64,000 nucleotides of DNA from an uncultured Pirellula sp. (GTDB lineage Bacteria; Planctomycetota; Planctomycetia; Pirellulales; Pirellulaceae). The notes below the pieces were generated by a model. That model did no database searches, was not told the DNA's origin, and saw only the letters and a program-made list of their open reading frames with translations. The stretch is taken from assembly GCA_903892355.1 (NCBI GenBank), contig CAITIE010000133.1, forward strand, positions 1 to 64,000, written 5' to 3'. The translations under genes were made by a program, and so were the position numbers. This document shows positions 54,201 through 63,193 of this stretch, piece after piece. The stretch's first letter is position 1. Every line of letters begins with the position of its first letter.

Positions 54201-55622
54201 TTATTTTGAAACCCAGATCAAAGATCCGCCGAGAATACGGGAGCCTCCAACGCTATTGCCGTTGAGATCTTTGACCTCTATCCTTGCGTGATCGAGAACT
54301 TCAGGATTGTAGGCCATAGCCCATGCTTGCCACAGATTTTGTGCCATTTGATACCGAATCTGATACGGTAAAAAATGCCAAGTGTTCTGTACTTCGATAA
54401 TCAATGTATCGTCGCGTCGTTGTATACTTGCGATGTACTTCGCCTCCGCTCGCGAGTTAACAATCGTCGCAAAATTCGCGATAACGCTCTCCACTGATTG
54501 CCCGTTAATCTCTTGAGTGGATGAATCACGCTCCAACACTTTCGTTACCACAACTTTTGCCGACTTAGCGCCGATCGTTTTCGGAAGAAAGTGTCCCGAA
54601 CGAACCGTGTCGTACCATTCACCTGGCTTTACACCCTTATTTGTATTGTCGACCGCATACAAGGTATATGGTCGACTTAAGACCTCCTTGCCTTTTTCGT
54701 CAAAGGCGAGATAAGTACAGTCGATGATACGCACCGTTCGCTTCGAGTTATTTTTGAACTTACACTCAATCATATCCATTGGCTGACCATTCGCATTTTT
54801 ACGCTCAACAACACGTACCTCCAAGATCTCGATTGACGATGGGTGGATGAGTCCCTTCTCTTCAGCCTCGGCAATTTCTCGCTGTGTTTTCTCAGCGGCA
54901 TCATTCTTTCTCAACTCATCAGCCAAAGCCGAAGCCTGTTCTAAAGTCGGCTCCTGTGGAGCAGGACGATTCGCTAATTCGATTTCTGCTTCGATGGCGC
55001 GCTTCTCTTCGTCAAGCTTTGCTAGTCTGTCAATCCATTCTTTTTCCTTCCTTGCTGCAACCTCAATAACCGCGAAGGCACGTTCAATTGCCTGCTTATC
55101 CGCAGCGCAAAGCTTTTCTTTGGAGACCTCTACTACACTTCCATCTTGACGCTTCAATTTCGCGATTTTGAAGTCGGAATCGATCAAAGTAGCGACAGTC
55201 TTGTACTTACCATCTTCCGTGACCCATTCTCGCTCCTCAAAGTCGTCCGACTCCGGTTTTTTCTGGGCTTCCTCGGCAATTTTATCTGTAATGACCTTTA
55301 TGTCCGCTTCCAGTCTCGGCTTGCTGTCTCGATCTTTTTGCCATTGCTCCATGGCTACGTTGTGTTCTTCACGCAACTTGGCTAGTTGTACCTGTACTTC
55401 TTCGCGTTCCGCTTTCTCAGCGACGCCCTTTTTCGAGTCTTTCCTACTCTCGACAGTAGCTTTCTTACCCGCTTCGCTATTGCGAGACTGAGATCCATCG
55501 TCGCCAGCATCCGGAGCCTTTGGACTATCAATGCGAGTACTGACGCTGCTTGAAGGAAAACTCGCAAACGCGAATAGAATCATCACCATCGTTGCCAGGA
55601 CCGCTTGCAATCGCTTACTCAT
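54201..55622 (-). CDS. secreted SHD1-domain protein with coiled coil
   Basis: A 473-aa exported protein (hydrophobic signal, residues 6-24). A charged coiled coil covers about 60-125. Residues 131-180 form an SHD1 (SLA1 homology) domain: REWVTEDGKYKTVATLIDSD and GSVVEVSKEKLCAADKQAIE. A second coiled coil (195-260) leads to a beta-rich C-terminal domain (LEVRVVERKNANGQPMDMIECKF, NNSKRTVRIIDCTYLAFD). SHD1 domains are common in planctomycete exported proteins, where they probably bind peptides. Its start overlaps the stop of the VanZ-like gene by 8 bases, so the two are cotranslated. Confidence 0.75.
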   Translation of the reverse strand: MSKRLQAVLATMVMILFAFASFPSSSVSTRIDSPKAPDAGDDGSQSRNSEAGKKATVESRKDSKKGVAEKAEREEVQVQLAKLREEHNVAMEQWQKDRDSKPRLEADIKVITDKIAEEAQKKPESDDFEEREWVTEDGKYKTVATLIDSDFKIAKLKRQDGSVVEVSKEKLCAADKQAIERAFAVIEVAARKEKEWIDRLAKLDEEKRAIEAEIELANRPAPQEPTLEQASALADELRKNDAAEKTQREIAEAEEKGLIHPSSIEILEVRVVERKNANGQPMDMIECKFKNNSKRTVRIIDCTYLAFDEKGKEVLSRPYTLYAVDNTNKGVKPGEWYDTVRSGHFLPKTIGAKSAKVVVTKVLERDSSTQEINGQSVESVIANFATIVNSRAEAKYIASIQRRDDTLIIEVQNTWHFLPYQIRYQMAQNLWQAWAMAYNPEVLDHARIEVKDLNGNSVGGSRILGGSLIWVSK

Positions 55623-56094
55623 AATTCCACCGATTCAGAAGATAATTAGCGAACACATAGAAAAAAACATCGAGTAAGTCGAAACTGCCTGGTACCCAAT
55701 GGACGTACTGGCCGACCTCTGAGCCAAGTGCCAAAGTCAACGGAAGTTTGCACCACCATGTCTTCTTCTTCCAAATTAGTCGCATCCAACTGCCATACGC
55801 GTAAACCCACAGCCCATCAGGCAACGAGCAAAACAGCGGATCGAGTATTGGAATCTGGGCAGGCGACGCGGCATTCGACAATCCGAGAGACGTCAGGCAA
55901 TCAAAAAGCAAAATGCCGCGATCGCGGAAGGCTATGTAAATAACTCCCCCTAAAACGATCGGGAGCGCAACATGGAGTAAAAACAGCATCAATCGGCGAC
56001 GTAGGGCTTTAGCATAGATAGCTGTCGGTACGAGGGACCGAAAGTATGAGACGTGAAACTCTTTCCGATTACGGATTGCATTGGGCAGATTCAT
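55615..56094 (-). CDS. VanZ-like membrane protein
   Basis: A 159-aa protein from ATG 56094 (an ATG at 56136 would add 14 residues; neither has a clear ribosome site). Hydrophobic segments lie at about 36-55, 90-105, 115-130 and 140-155. The C-terminal ALGSEVGQYVHWVPGSFDLLDVFFYVFANYLL matches the VanZ pattern, where a conserved GQ..I.GR.FD.LD.L.N motif lines the last helices. VanZ proteins confer low-level teicoplanin resistance in enterococci, but most homologues have unknown roles. It overlaps the SHD1 gene. Confidence 0.65.
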   Translation of the reverse strand: MNLPNAIRNRKEFHVSYFRSLVPTAIYAKALRRRLMLFLLHVALPIVLGGVIYIAFRDRGILLFDCLTSLGLSNAASPAQIPILDPLFCSLPDGLWVYAYGSWMRLIWKKKTWWCKLPLTLALGSEVGQYVHWVPGSFDLLDVFFYVFANYLLNRWNYE

Positions 56095-56276
56095 GCATCT
56101 TATTCGAAGGAATTTTTGTGAAATTGAATACGTCAAACGTCTGTCGAACTCGGATTATGAATGCCTCACTGGTGAAAAACAAGGTGCCGCGATCACGACA
56201 AAAAGCAAAAGTGACCATCGAATCATAGGCAATTTGATGACGTTGGATGCATCGATTTTCAAATCGAAGTTTTAGA

Positions 56277-57191
56277 TCATTGACGTTTCGGCGCGAAAGG
56301 GCCTACCAGCACGCACATCAAACCACAAGCTGTCGCAATTCCACAGATCGTAATCCCGTTCTGTTGCGTTTGCAGTAGTCCGATGTTGTTCACGCTCTCC
56401 CCGCCCACAGAACCAAATCCACGAATGTAAGTGGTTGGAACCTCAACGCTCGTGTTAAAAAACATCGCGAAGTAAATCAGCCCCATCAATCCACCAAAAA
56501 GCAACAAGCTCCCAAATGTCACAACAATATTGCGCCATGATTCTGGTTCCACATTAACAGGAACCGATCTACTTGCGATTTGAGCAAGTGTTTTTACTGG
56601 AATAGACTCATTCTGCTCGACCATAATAGCCATCGAATCGGCAGTAACACCGCCGCTTCTCCACATCGAGAGGATTTGCTCGATCAAGAATGGACCTCGT
56701 CGCTCTTCGCCCGCAAGTAGATAAAAGAACTTCTCCCCTCGACTCTCGACGAGACTTCTTGCTAATTTCGTTTCGCTCTCGCATGCGATACAAAAAAGAG
56801 CCGTAGATAGATGCGGTTTTCGGCATTTCCAGCATGGAATCTCTGGGGCTCGAAGTAAAAGAGAAGTCGCGGCAGCAGGATGAGCTTGAACAGATCCAAC
56901 CTCTACTTCGGATCCTTTTGACACGGGAGCAATCCCCAGAACACGCATTGCTTCCAGCTCTTTTTGGGATGCTTTACCTGAACTGTCTTGGTTTTCGCTA
57001 TGCGTACTTTCAGTCGCTTCCTCCGTCAGTAGACCCTTAACTCGATCCGCAGTAATCCATTGTCCTGTTTCTCCCTTTCTTACCCATGTATCCATAGTAA
57101 TGCGTCCGTCAGCTGCGCATGCTTTTAGCTCATTCGCTGTCATCGGGCCCGTAATATCACCCATGAACTTGTAGTACCATTCACCAGCCAT
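56277..57191 (-). CDS. GYF-domain membrane protein with zinc ribbon
   Basis: A 304-aa protein from ATG 57191; in-frame starts further up lack support. Residues 3-52 are a GYF_2 domain (EWYYKFMGDITGPMTANELK, TWVRKGETGQWITA). A zinc-ribbon CWKC with CIAC follows near 140-158, then a second GYF-like domain (FFYLLAGEERRGPFLIEQILSMWRSGGV). Two membrane helices near 222-245 and 277-297 close the protein. GYF_2 domains are thought to bind proline-rich peptides. The cytoplasmic adaptor domains tied to a membrane anchor suggest recruitment of a partner to the membrane; the partner is unknown. Confidence 0.75.
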   Translation of the reverse strand: MAGEWYYKFMGDITGPMTANELKACAADGRITMDTWVRKGETGQWITADRVKGLLTEEATESTHSENQDSSGKASQKELEAMRVLGIAPVSKGSEVEVGSVQAHPAAATSLLLRAPEIPCWKCRKPHLSTALFCIACESETKLARSLVESRGEKFFYLLAGEERRGPFLIEQILSMWRSGGVTADSMAIMVEQNESIPVKTLAQIASRSVPVNVEPESWRNIVVTFGSLLLFGGLMGLIYFAMFFNTSVEVPTTYIRGFGSVGGESVNNIGLLQTQQNGITICGIATACGLMCVLVGPFAPKRQ

Positions 57192-57736
57192 TTTGCGCCT
57201 CGCCTCAAGAACGATTTGTTGGTCGAAGGGCTCTGCAAAAACTGCCCTTGCTGATCGATAAGCGAATGAAACCCCAAAGCCTGCCAATTTTTTCCAAAAA
57301 ACCGTTTCGGGGCGTTAAATACACAGAATCCCAGATTTTCCTCAGCATATGGGATGATGGATCGTGAGGTAAAACACCAAATGAGCGAATTATCCGATAG
57401 GCTACCGAAGGGTCGAGCTACGGAAACCCGACGGCGACGTTTGTGACCACGGTTAGAGGATGTGCGATTGCGAATCAATTTACTCCCATAGGTATGGTGG
57501 GTTTTGTATACTCTGAACCGCCGAGCACGTCCTGCTAGGATTGTTGGGACATGCCATGAAAGAAACTCGACTGCCTCGCTGGGGAGCTCCTAAGACACCT
57601 CGCACAAACTGGCCGCCCGGGGGGAAAGATCCCCACGAAGCCGAATCCCGTGAACGGGTACCGCCGGTTCACTCGATCGGATCCGAATCGACACAACAGC
57701 CCCCTATCGTCAACGCTTGCTTTAGAAAACTTCCCA
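57192..57736. other. divergent intergenic region before the restriction locus
   Basis: A 545-base space between the GYF gene and hsdM, with promoters expected for both. A TATACT hexamer at 57507-57512 could be a -10 element for the hsd operon, but no good -35 is at the right distance. No gene is evident. Confidence 0.4.
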
Positions 57737-59362
57737 ATGCCCAAGAAGAAAGCTTCCTCTGCCAAAGACAGCACCGCCAACCTGGGATTCGAGGCGAAAC
57801 TGTGGCTCGCTGCCGATAAGCTCCGTAACAACATGGACGCTGCGGAGTACAAACATGTGGTCCTCGGGCTCATCTTCCTGAAGTACATCTCCGACAGCTT
57901 CGAGGAACACCATGCCAAACTGCAAGCGGGCCAAGGGGACTACGCGGGTGCCAACCCCGAGGATCCCGATGAGTACAAGGCGGAGAATGTCTTCTGGGTT
58001 CCATCCGACTCGCGTTGGTCCTACCTTCAGGCTCACGCCAAGCAACCGACTATCGGCAAGATCGTCGATGATGCGATGGTTGCGATCGAGCGCGACAACC
58101 CGCGTCTCAAAGGGGTGCTACCAAAAGACTACGCTCGCCCCGCGCTCGACAAACATCGGCTCGGTGAATTGATCGATTTGATCGGCACCATATCAATGAT
58201 TGCTGTGTCTCCCTCGCCCCCATCGGGGGAGAGGGTTGGGGTGAGGGGGCAATCGCTGCGCAGTGTAGACATCCTCGGTCGAGTCTACGAATACTTCCTC
58301 ACCCAGTTCGCTAGTGCCGAAGGAAAGAACGGAGGGCAGTTCTATACCCCCTCGTGTGTCGTGCGTCTGCTCGTTGAAATGCTCGCTCCCTACAAGGGAC
58401 GGATCTATGACCCGGCTTGCGGATCGGGTGGGATGTTCGTGCAGTCGGAGAAGTTCGTTGAGTCGCACGGTGGGAAGCTTGGTGACATCAGCATCTACGG
58501 CCAGGAGAGCAACGCTACCACGCGCCGCTTGGCGATCATGAATCTCGCGATCCGAGGGATCGAAGCCGACTTTGGCCCCGAGCACGCAGACACCTTCCGT
58601 CGCGATCTGCATCCCGATCTCCGCGCGGATTACGTCATTGCCAACCCACCCTTCAATGATTCGGATTGGTTTCGCAAGGATGACGACGTACGCTGGCAGT
58701 TTGGAGTCCCGCCCAAGGGCAATGCCAACTTCGCCTGGGTCCAGCACTTCATCCACCACCTCGCGCCGCAGGGAATGGCGGGTTTTGTTCTAGCCAATGG
58801 CAGCATGTCCTCGAACCAATCCGGCGAAGGAGACATCCGCCGCGCGCTGATCGAGGCCGATCTCGTCGACTGCATGGTCGCGCTACCTGGGCAACTTTTT
58901 TACAGCACCCAGATCCCCGTCTGCTTGTGGTTTCTGGTAAAGAGCAAATCAGGAAAGAAGGCCGGTGCCAAGGGTCAAGAGCGCGACCGGAAACGCGAGA
59001 CCCTTTTTATCGATGCTCGCAAGATGGGAACGCTGATCGATCGTGTTCACCGCGAGTTGACCGACGCAGACATCGAAAAAATCGTTTCGACCTACCATGC
59101 ATGGCGGGGAGAGAAAGGGGCAGTCGTTTACGAGGACATCGCAGGCTTCTGCAAATCGGCGACCACCGATGACATCACCGCACATGGTCATGTCCTGACT
59201 CCAGGTCGATACGTCGGCGCGGAGGAAGTCGAAAACGACGGCGAACCCTTTGAGGAGAAGATGCCTCGCCTGGTCGCGGAGCTGCAGGCACAGTTCGCTG
59301 AGTCCGCCAAATTGGAAGCTCAGATCCGAGCAAACTTGAAAGGCCTGGGCTATGGCCTCTAA
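57737..59362 (+). CDS. hsdM: type I restriction-modification methyltransferase subunit HsdM
   Basis: N6-adenine DNA methyltransferase subunit of a type I system; it modifies host DNA with HsdS and is also needed for restriction. The start at ATG 57737 ([11 protein letters not shown]) gives 541 aa. The HsdM N-terminal domain is [24 protein letters not shown]. AdoMet motif [10 protein letters not shown] begins at 225 and the catalytic NPPF at about 303. All motifs are intact. Residues about 157-170 ([14 protein letters not shown]) are foreign to the family: they are encoded by a GC-rich repeat inserted in frame. The 3' end (NLKGLGYGL) overlaps a remnant gene rather than hsdS. Confidence 0.93.
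   Translation: MPKKKASSAKDSTANLGFEAKLWLAADKLRNNMDAAEYKHVVLGLIFLKYISDSFEEHHAKLQAGQGDYAGANPEDPDEYKAENVFWVPSDSRWSYLQAHAKQPTIGKIVDDAMVAIERDNPRLKGVLPKDYARPALDKHRLGELIDLIGTISMIAVSPSPPSGERVGVRGQSLRSVDILGRVYEYFLTQFASAEGKNGGQFYTPSCVVRLLVEMLAPYKGRIYDPACGSGGMFVQSEKFVESHGGKLGDISIYGQESNATTRRLAIMNLAIRGIEADFGPEHADTFRRDLHPDLRADYVIANPPFNDSDWFRKDDDVRWQFGVPPKGNANFAWVQHFIHHLAPQGMAGFVLANGSMSSNQSGEGDIRRALIEADLVDCMVALPGQLFYSTQIPVCLWFLVKSKSGKKAGAKGQERDRKRETLFIDARKMGTLIDRVHRELTDADIEKIVSTYHAWRGEKGAVVYEDIAGFCKSATTDDITAHGHVLTPGRYVGAEEVENDGEPFEEKMPRLVAELQAQFAESAKLEAQIRANLKGLGYGL
58206..58250 (+). repeat. GC-rich hairpin repeat inserted within hsdM
   Basis: About 45 bases with an imperfect inverted repeat (CCCTCGCCCCC, ATC, GGGGGAGAGGG) then GTTGGGGTGAGGGGG. 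It stays in frame and encodes [14 protein letters not shown] in a loop between two conserved HsdM blocks. Similar sequences are dispersed in the intergenic DNA of many bacteria. Confidence 0.7.
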
Positions 59363-59852
59363 GAAATCCATGGTTCACCATTCAGACGGCGATTACACGG
59401 TCTATCCGCAAATTCGGGAGACGCTGACTCCCGAATTTCAGTCAGTGGAGTCAGTGTCTCCACAATTGTTAACTCGTCTCTCGTTCTCCCACCTTGTCGA
59501 ATTGATAGACCTCCCCGACCACACAAAGCGTCGCTTTTACGAGATGGGAAGTTGCATCGTGACTTACTCTTATGAAGCTTCGGCAATCGTCAGGGAAAAA
59601 GTATGCGGGAATTCTCTGGATGTCACATTTTGTGATCTCCATTCGGACGGGGGAATACAGAACGTGAAGAGGAAGACGCGGGGTATGGATGCATGGGTTT
59701 TTGGCACGCGGAGGCGCGGAGACGCGGAGGGAGTCGAAGACGACAAAATCCTTGTCTGTATTCCTCGTTGTAAACATCTTGCGAAGTCTCTTTTAAGGAA
59801 TCGCGAAGAGGCCATAACTGCAAATGTGAAGGGGCTGGGTTATGGCGGGTGA
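59352..59852 (+). pseudogene. DUF1016-like remnant and duplicated hsdM tail
   Basis: An open frame that joins unrelated parts. It starts in the hsdM stop region. Residues about 36-65 (LLTRLSFSHLVELIDLPDHTKRRFYEM) match the DUF1016/YhcG nuclease family, but the upstream 90 residues and the nuclease domain are missing. The middle crosses a GC-rich 25-bp repeat (GTRRRGDAEG). The last 16 residues (EEAITANVKGLGYGG) are a second, diverged copy of the HsdM C-terminus, and the final bases overlap the hsdS start as a native hsdM would. It is best read as debris of an insertion between hsdM and hsdS. Confidence 0.65.
59705..59729 (-). repeat. GC-rich 25-bp repeat, copy 3 (inverted)
   Basis: Exact reverse complement of the repeat at 50717-50741. 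Here it stands alone between hsdM and hsdS with no GxxExxY gene beside it. Confidence 0.88.
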
Positions 59853-61176
59853 ATGGGAAGAAATCTCCGTTGCCGAATTGCAAGCAGCGGGTGCGTTGCT
59901 GGTAGAAGATGGCAACCACGGTGAGAACCGTCCACGCCCTGATGAGTTTTCTGCAGAAGGCATCCACTTCATTCGTGCTGCGGACATGGACAGCGGTCGC
60001 GTACTGTTTGAACGGGCACAGCGAATCAATGAAATTGCCAACCAACGGGTGCGAAAAGGCATAGGAGCTGGAGGAGACGTTTTGCTTTCCCACAAAGGTA
60101 CTGTCGGCAAGGTCGCCTACGTTCCATTGAACGCACCCCCGTTTGTCTGCTCGCCACAGACAACCTTCTGGCGGGTCAAGGATCCCCAGCAACTCCACCG
60201 TCGCTACATCTACTTCTACCTATTATCTCGCGCGTTTCGTGAGCAGTTAGATTCACGCAAAGGCGAGACGGACATGGCTGATTACGTCAGCCTAACAACT
60301 CAGCGAACGCTCAAAGTAACGGTTCCCCCCCTTGCCGAGCAAGAAGCGATTGCATCGGTGTTGGGAGCGTTGGACGACAAGATCGAGTTGAACCGGCGGA
60401 TGAACGGGACGCTGGAGGCGATGGCCAGGGCGCTGTTTCAAAGCTGGTTCGTGGATTTCGACCCCGTCCGCGCCAAACTCGATGGCCGAAAACCCCTCGG
60501 TCTCGACGATGAAACCGCAGCCCTCTTTACCGACTCGTTCCAAGATTCGCCACTCGGGCATATTCCGACCGGCTGGGCGGCAATCCCACTTTACGACACG
60601 GCACAATGGGTGAATGGAGCAGCATTCAAAAACGAAGACTTCTGCGATGCAGGAGAAGGTCTTCCCGTCATCAAGATTGGTGAACTAAAAGCCGGAATTA
60701 GTGATCAAACCAAGTGGAGTCAACGCGGTGCAGCACCTGACAAGATTATCGAAACAGGTGACTTGGTATATTCGTGGTCGGGCAGCCCGGACACATCGCT
60801 CGAAGCGTTCCTTTGGAGCGGTGTCCGTGGGTTGCTCAATCAGCACATCTTCAAGGTGATTTCTGCTACGGAGGCAGAAAAGCGCTTCGTCTATTACCTG
60901 CTTCAATACCTGCGCCCCGTGCTCGTGCAGACGGCGCGGAACAAGCAGACGACCGGCCTCGGCCATGTCACGATTGCCGACATGAAACGCTTGTTTGTTT
61001 GTATGCCGAGCAAGGCAGTGCTTGCTGCGTTCGACCGGAACGTCGCGCCGATTTTCGACAAGGCATTCACCAACACTCTCGAATCCCGCACCCTTGCCAC
61101 TCTGCGCGACACGCTGCTGCCGAAGCTGCTGAGCGGGGCGTTGAGCGTGAACGCCGCGTTGGAGAGTGCGTCGTGA
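59842..61176 (+). CDS. hsdS: type I restriction-modification specificity subunit HsdS
   Basis: A 444-aa DNA-specificity subunit with two target recognition domains. The first (about 1-160) ends YVSLTTQRTLKVTVPPLAEQEAI, followed by a conserved helix (LGALDDKIELNRRMNGTLEAMARALFQSWFVDFDPVRAK). The second (about 230-390) ends HVTIADMKRLFVCMPS and a second helix. The two halves set a bipartite recognition sequence. ATG 59842 overlaps the duplicated hsdM tail by 11 bases. The stop overlaps the GTG of the AlbA_2 gene. Both recognition domains appear complete. Confidence 0.92.
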   Translation: MAGEWEEISVAELQAAGALLVEDGNHGENRPRPDEFSAEGIHFIRAADMDSGRVLFERAQRINEIANQRVRKGIGAGGDVLLSHKGTVGKVAYVPLNAPPFVCSPQTTFWRVKDPQQLHRRYIYFYLLSRAFREQLDSRKGETDMADYVSLTTQRTLKVTVPPLAEQEAIASVLGALDDKIELNRRMNGTLEAMARALFQSWFVDFDPVRAKLDGRKPLGLDDETAALFTDSFQDSPLGHIPTGWAAIPLYDTAQWVNGAAFKNEDFCDAGEGLPVIKIGELKAGISDQTKWSQRGAAPDKIIETGDLVYSWSGSPDTSLEAFLWSGVRGLLNQHIFKVISATEAEKRFVYYLLQYLRPVLVQTARNKQTTGLGHVTIADMKRLFVCMPSKAVLAAFDRNVAPIFDKAFTNTLESRTLATLRDTLLPKLLSGALSVNAALESAS

Positions 61177-62582
61177 CGACTTCGCCCTCTCAAATCGACG
61201 CTTGGCGTACGGCGCGGTCCGAGCATCAACGCTTGGAATTCAAAGAAGCCAAGACGCAGTTCGACAATCGCAAGCTCTACAAATACTGCGTGGCGCTGGC
61301 GAACGAAGGAGGCGGGTACCTGCTGCTGGGTATCGAGGATGCGCCACCTCGTAAGGTGGTCGGCACGGCCGCGTTCAATGACCCGGTCGAGATGGCGGCG
61401 AAGCTGTTTCAAACGCTCGGCTTTCGAGTTGAGATCGAAGAGGTATTGCATCCCGATGGACGTGTGCTGGTGTTCCACATCCCGAGTCGTCCGCTAGGTA
61501 CGGTTTACGATTTCGAAGGTGCTTACCTGATGCGCGCCGGTGAGGAACTCTTACCGATGAGCGAAGACCGACTGCGAGCGATCTTTGCCGAAGGACAACC
61601 CGACTGGCTTTCCCAACCCGCGATGAAAGCCTGCGATGATGACCGGGTGGTGCAGTTGCTCGACACGCAGAGCTACTTCGACCTGCTGGACTTGCCCTAT
61701 CCAGTGAATCGAGCGGGAGTGCTGGAACGCTTCGAGAGCGAGAAGCTGATCGAACGCGATAGCGAGGGATGGACGATCACGAACCTGGGCGGAATGCTGT
61801 TTGCCAAGAAGCTGGAGCCGTTTGAACGACTGGCACGTAAGGCGGCTCGGGTGATCGTCTATGAGGGAACGAACAAACTGAAGACGAAGTCGGATAGACC
61901 CGACTCGAAGGGATACGCGGTCGGATTCCGGGGACTGGTCGAGTACATCAATGGACTGGTGCCTTCGAACGAAGTGATCGAACAAGCGCTGCGGCGTGAG
62001 GTGAAGATGTTCCCCGAGATCGCTGTCCGCGAACTGGTGGCCAACGCGCTGATCCATCAGGATTTCACGGAGACGGGGATGTCTGTGATGGTGGAGATCT
62101 ATGAGGACCGCATGGAGATTTCCAATCCAGGGAAGCCGTTCATCTCGCCGGATCGCTTCATTGATGAGTACCAGTCGCGTAACGAACGACTGGCCGACTT
62201 GATGCGTCGGCTGGGCATCTGCGAGGAGAAAGGAAGTGGCGTGGACAAGGTAATCCAGGCGGCAGAGGCTTTTCAACTCCCGGCCCCTGATTTCCGAGTG
62301 GGGGAGAAGCGGACGTCAGTGGTCCTGTTTGGGCATCTGGACATCGAAGATATGGATAGAAACGACCGTATTCGGGCTTGCTACCAGCACTGCTGCTTAA
62401 GGTATGTGATGAACCAAAGGATGACGAACCAGAGCTTGCGGGATCGATTCAAGCTGCCGGAAAGCAAGGTCGCGACGGTGTCTCAAATCATCGCGGCGAC
62501 AGTGGAAGCTGGGAAAATACAGCTCGCGGATCCTTCCCAGACCTCCACCCGCTACCGTAACTACGTACCGTTCTGGGCCTGA
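61173..62582 (+). CDS. AlbA_2 (Schlafen-like) ATP-binding protein
   Basis: A 469-aa protein starting at GTG 61173, overlapping the hsdS stop as GTGA. Residues about 15-130 are an AlbA_2/Schlafen-type domain (HQRLEFKEAKTQFDNRKLYKYCVALANEGGGYLLLGIED). Residues about 280-390 are a GHKL ATPase-like C-terminal domain as in RecG-like family members (RELVANALIHQDF, MEISNPGK, EKGSGVDKVI). A winged-helix end follows (NQSLRDRFKLPESKVATVSQII). Such proteins recur in type I restriction loci and other defence islands, as regulators or extra effectors. The coupling to hsdS argues for a role in this system. The exact activity is unknown. Confidence 0.82.
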   Translation: MTTSPSQIDAWRTARSEHQRLEFKEAKTQFDNRKLYKYCVALANEGGGYLLLGIEDAPPRKVVGTAAFNDPVEMAAKLFQTLGFRVEIEEVLHPDGRVLVFHIPSRPLGTVYDFEGAYLMRAGEELLPMSEDRLRAIFAEGQPDWLSQPAMKACDDDRVVQLLDTQSYFDLLDLPYPVNRAGVLERFESEKLIERDSEGWTITNLGGMLFAKKLEPFERLARKAARVIVYEGTNKLKTKSDRPDSKGYAVGFRGLVEYINGLVPSNEVIEQALRREVKMFPEIAVRELVANALIHQDFTETGMSVMVEIYEDRMEISNPGKPFISPDRFIDEYQSRNERLADLMRRLGICEEKGSGVDKVIQAAEAFQLPAPDFRVGEKRTSVVLFGHLDIEDMDRNDRIRACYQHCCLRYVMNQRMTNQSLRDRFKLPESKVATVSQIIAATVEAGKIQLADPSQTSTRYRNYVPFWA

Positions 62583-62583
62583 T

Positions 62584-62601
62584 TTCTTGTTTAAACGCAA
62601 A
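62584..62601 (+). repeat. 18-bp direct repeat, copy 1
   Basis: TTCTTGTTTAAACGCAAA, found again 66 bases downstream at 62650-62667. It begins just after the stop of the AlbA_2 gene and may mark an insertion or slippage event. Confidence 0.8.
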
Positions 62602-62649
62602 CCGCCGAAATGACCTGTAGCATGCCCAAAGCCCCATATTTTCCAAGAA

Positions 62650-62667
62650 TTCTTGTTTAAACGCAAA
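62650..62667 (+). repeat. 18-bp direct repeat, copy 2
   Basis: Second copy of the 18-base repeat, ending 11 bases before the truncated hsdR start. Confidence 0.8.
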
Positions 62668-62678
62668 GCTGCAATCCC

Positions 62679-62733
62679 ATGCCCGTCAACGAATCACGTC
62701 GAAGACGCCGCCCTTGGATGGTTCGGGGGCTGG
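62679..62733 (+). pseudogene. duplicated, truncated 5' end of hsdR
   Basis: About 55 bases resembling the start of hsdR at 63442 (MPVNES, then after a 2-base deletion VEDAALGWF). The frame is broken and the match stops. It occupies the place where hsdR would begin if no cargo had been inserted, so it is probably the old or target-side copy of the hsdR start. Confidence 0.65.
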
Positions 62734-62772
62734 TAATGCTGGGGCATCACGATCAAAGAACCGAGACTTCGA

Positions 62773-63156
62773 ATGACTGGTAAGATCTACATCTTCGAGT
62801 GCAGCAGTTCCACCTACATGGACTGCATGGAAAAGAGTCTCTTTGGCTCGAACAAGCCATGGCCGCTGGAAATCAAGCAAGGGGATTATTGCCTATTGCA
62901 CCACTACGAGATCGGAGGGTTGCTTGGATTGTGGCGCGCGACAAGCGACGGTGGCAAGAACATCGTCCCGAAGATTTGGGGAGGCAAATTCCCATACCAG
63001 GTTCGTATTCAGCTATCTATTCCCAAAGCCATCGAAGTTCCCCGATCCCTACTCGCGGAGCTGGGTGCCGACCCGTCGGTTGGACGCTTTGATCCGTGCT
63101 TGGATGTGGCAAGTACTGCCCGCATCCTGCAACATTTTGGAGTGGTACCCGAATAG
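62773..63156 (+). CDS. DCD/EVE-like small protein
   Basis: A 127-aa protein. IYIFECSSSTYMDCMEKSLFGS, then IKQGDYCLLHHYEIGGLLGLWRATSDGG, WGGKFPYQVRIQL: this order and spacing match the DCD (development and cell death) domain known from plants, with bacterial relatives in the PUA/EVE/YTH superfamily that read modified bases. It lies between the two copies of the hsdR start, as cargo of the restriction locus. A base-modification reader would fit such a site, but this is inference from fold and place. The start is ATG 62773 with a weak ribosome site. Confidence 0.65.
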   Translation: MTGKIYIFECSSSTYMDCMEKSLFGSNKPWPLEIKQGDYCLLHHYEIGGLLGLWRATSDGGKNIVPKIWGGKFPYQVRIQLSIPKAIEVPRSLLAELGADPSVGRFDPCLDVASTARILQHFGVVPE

Positions 63157-63193
63157 AATCAAATGGCACGCTGAGAAGCGTTAGGAGTAACTC

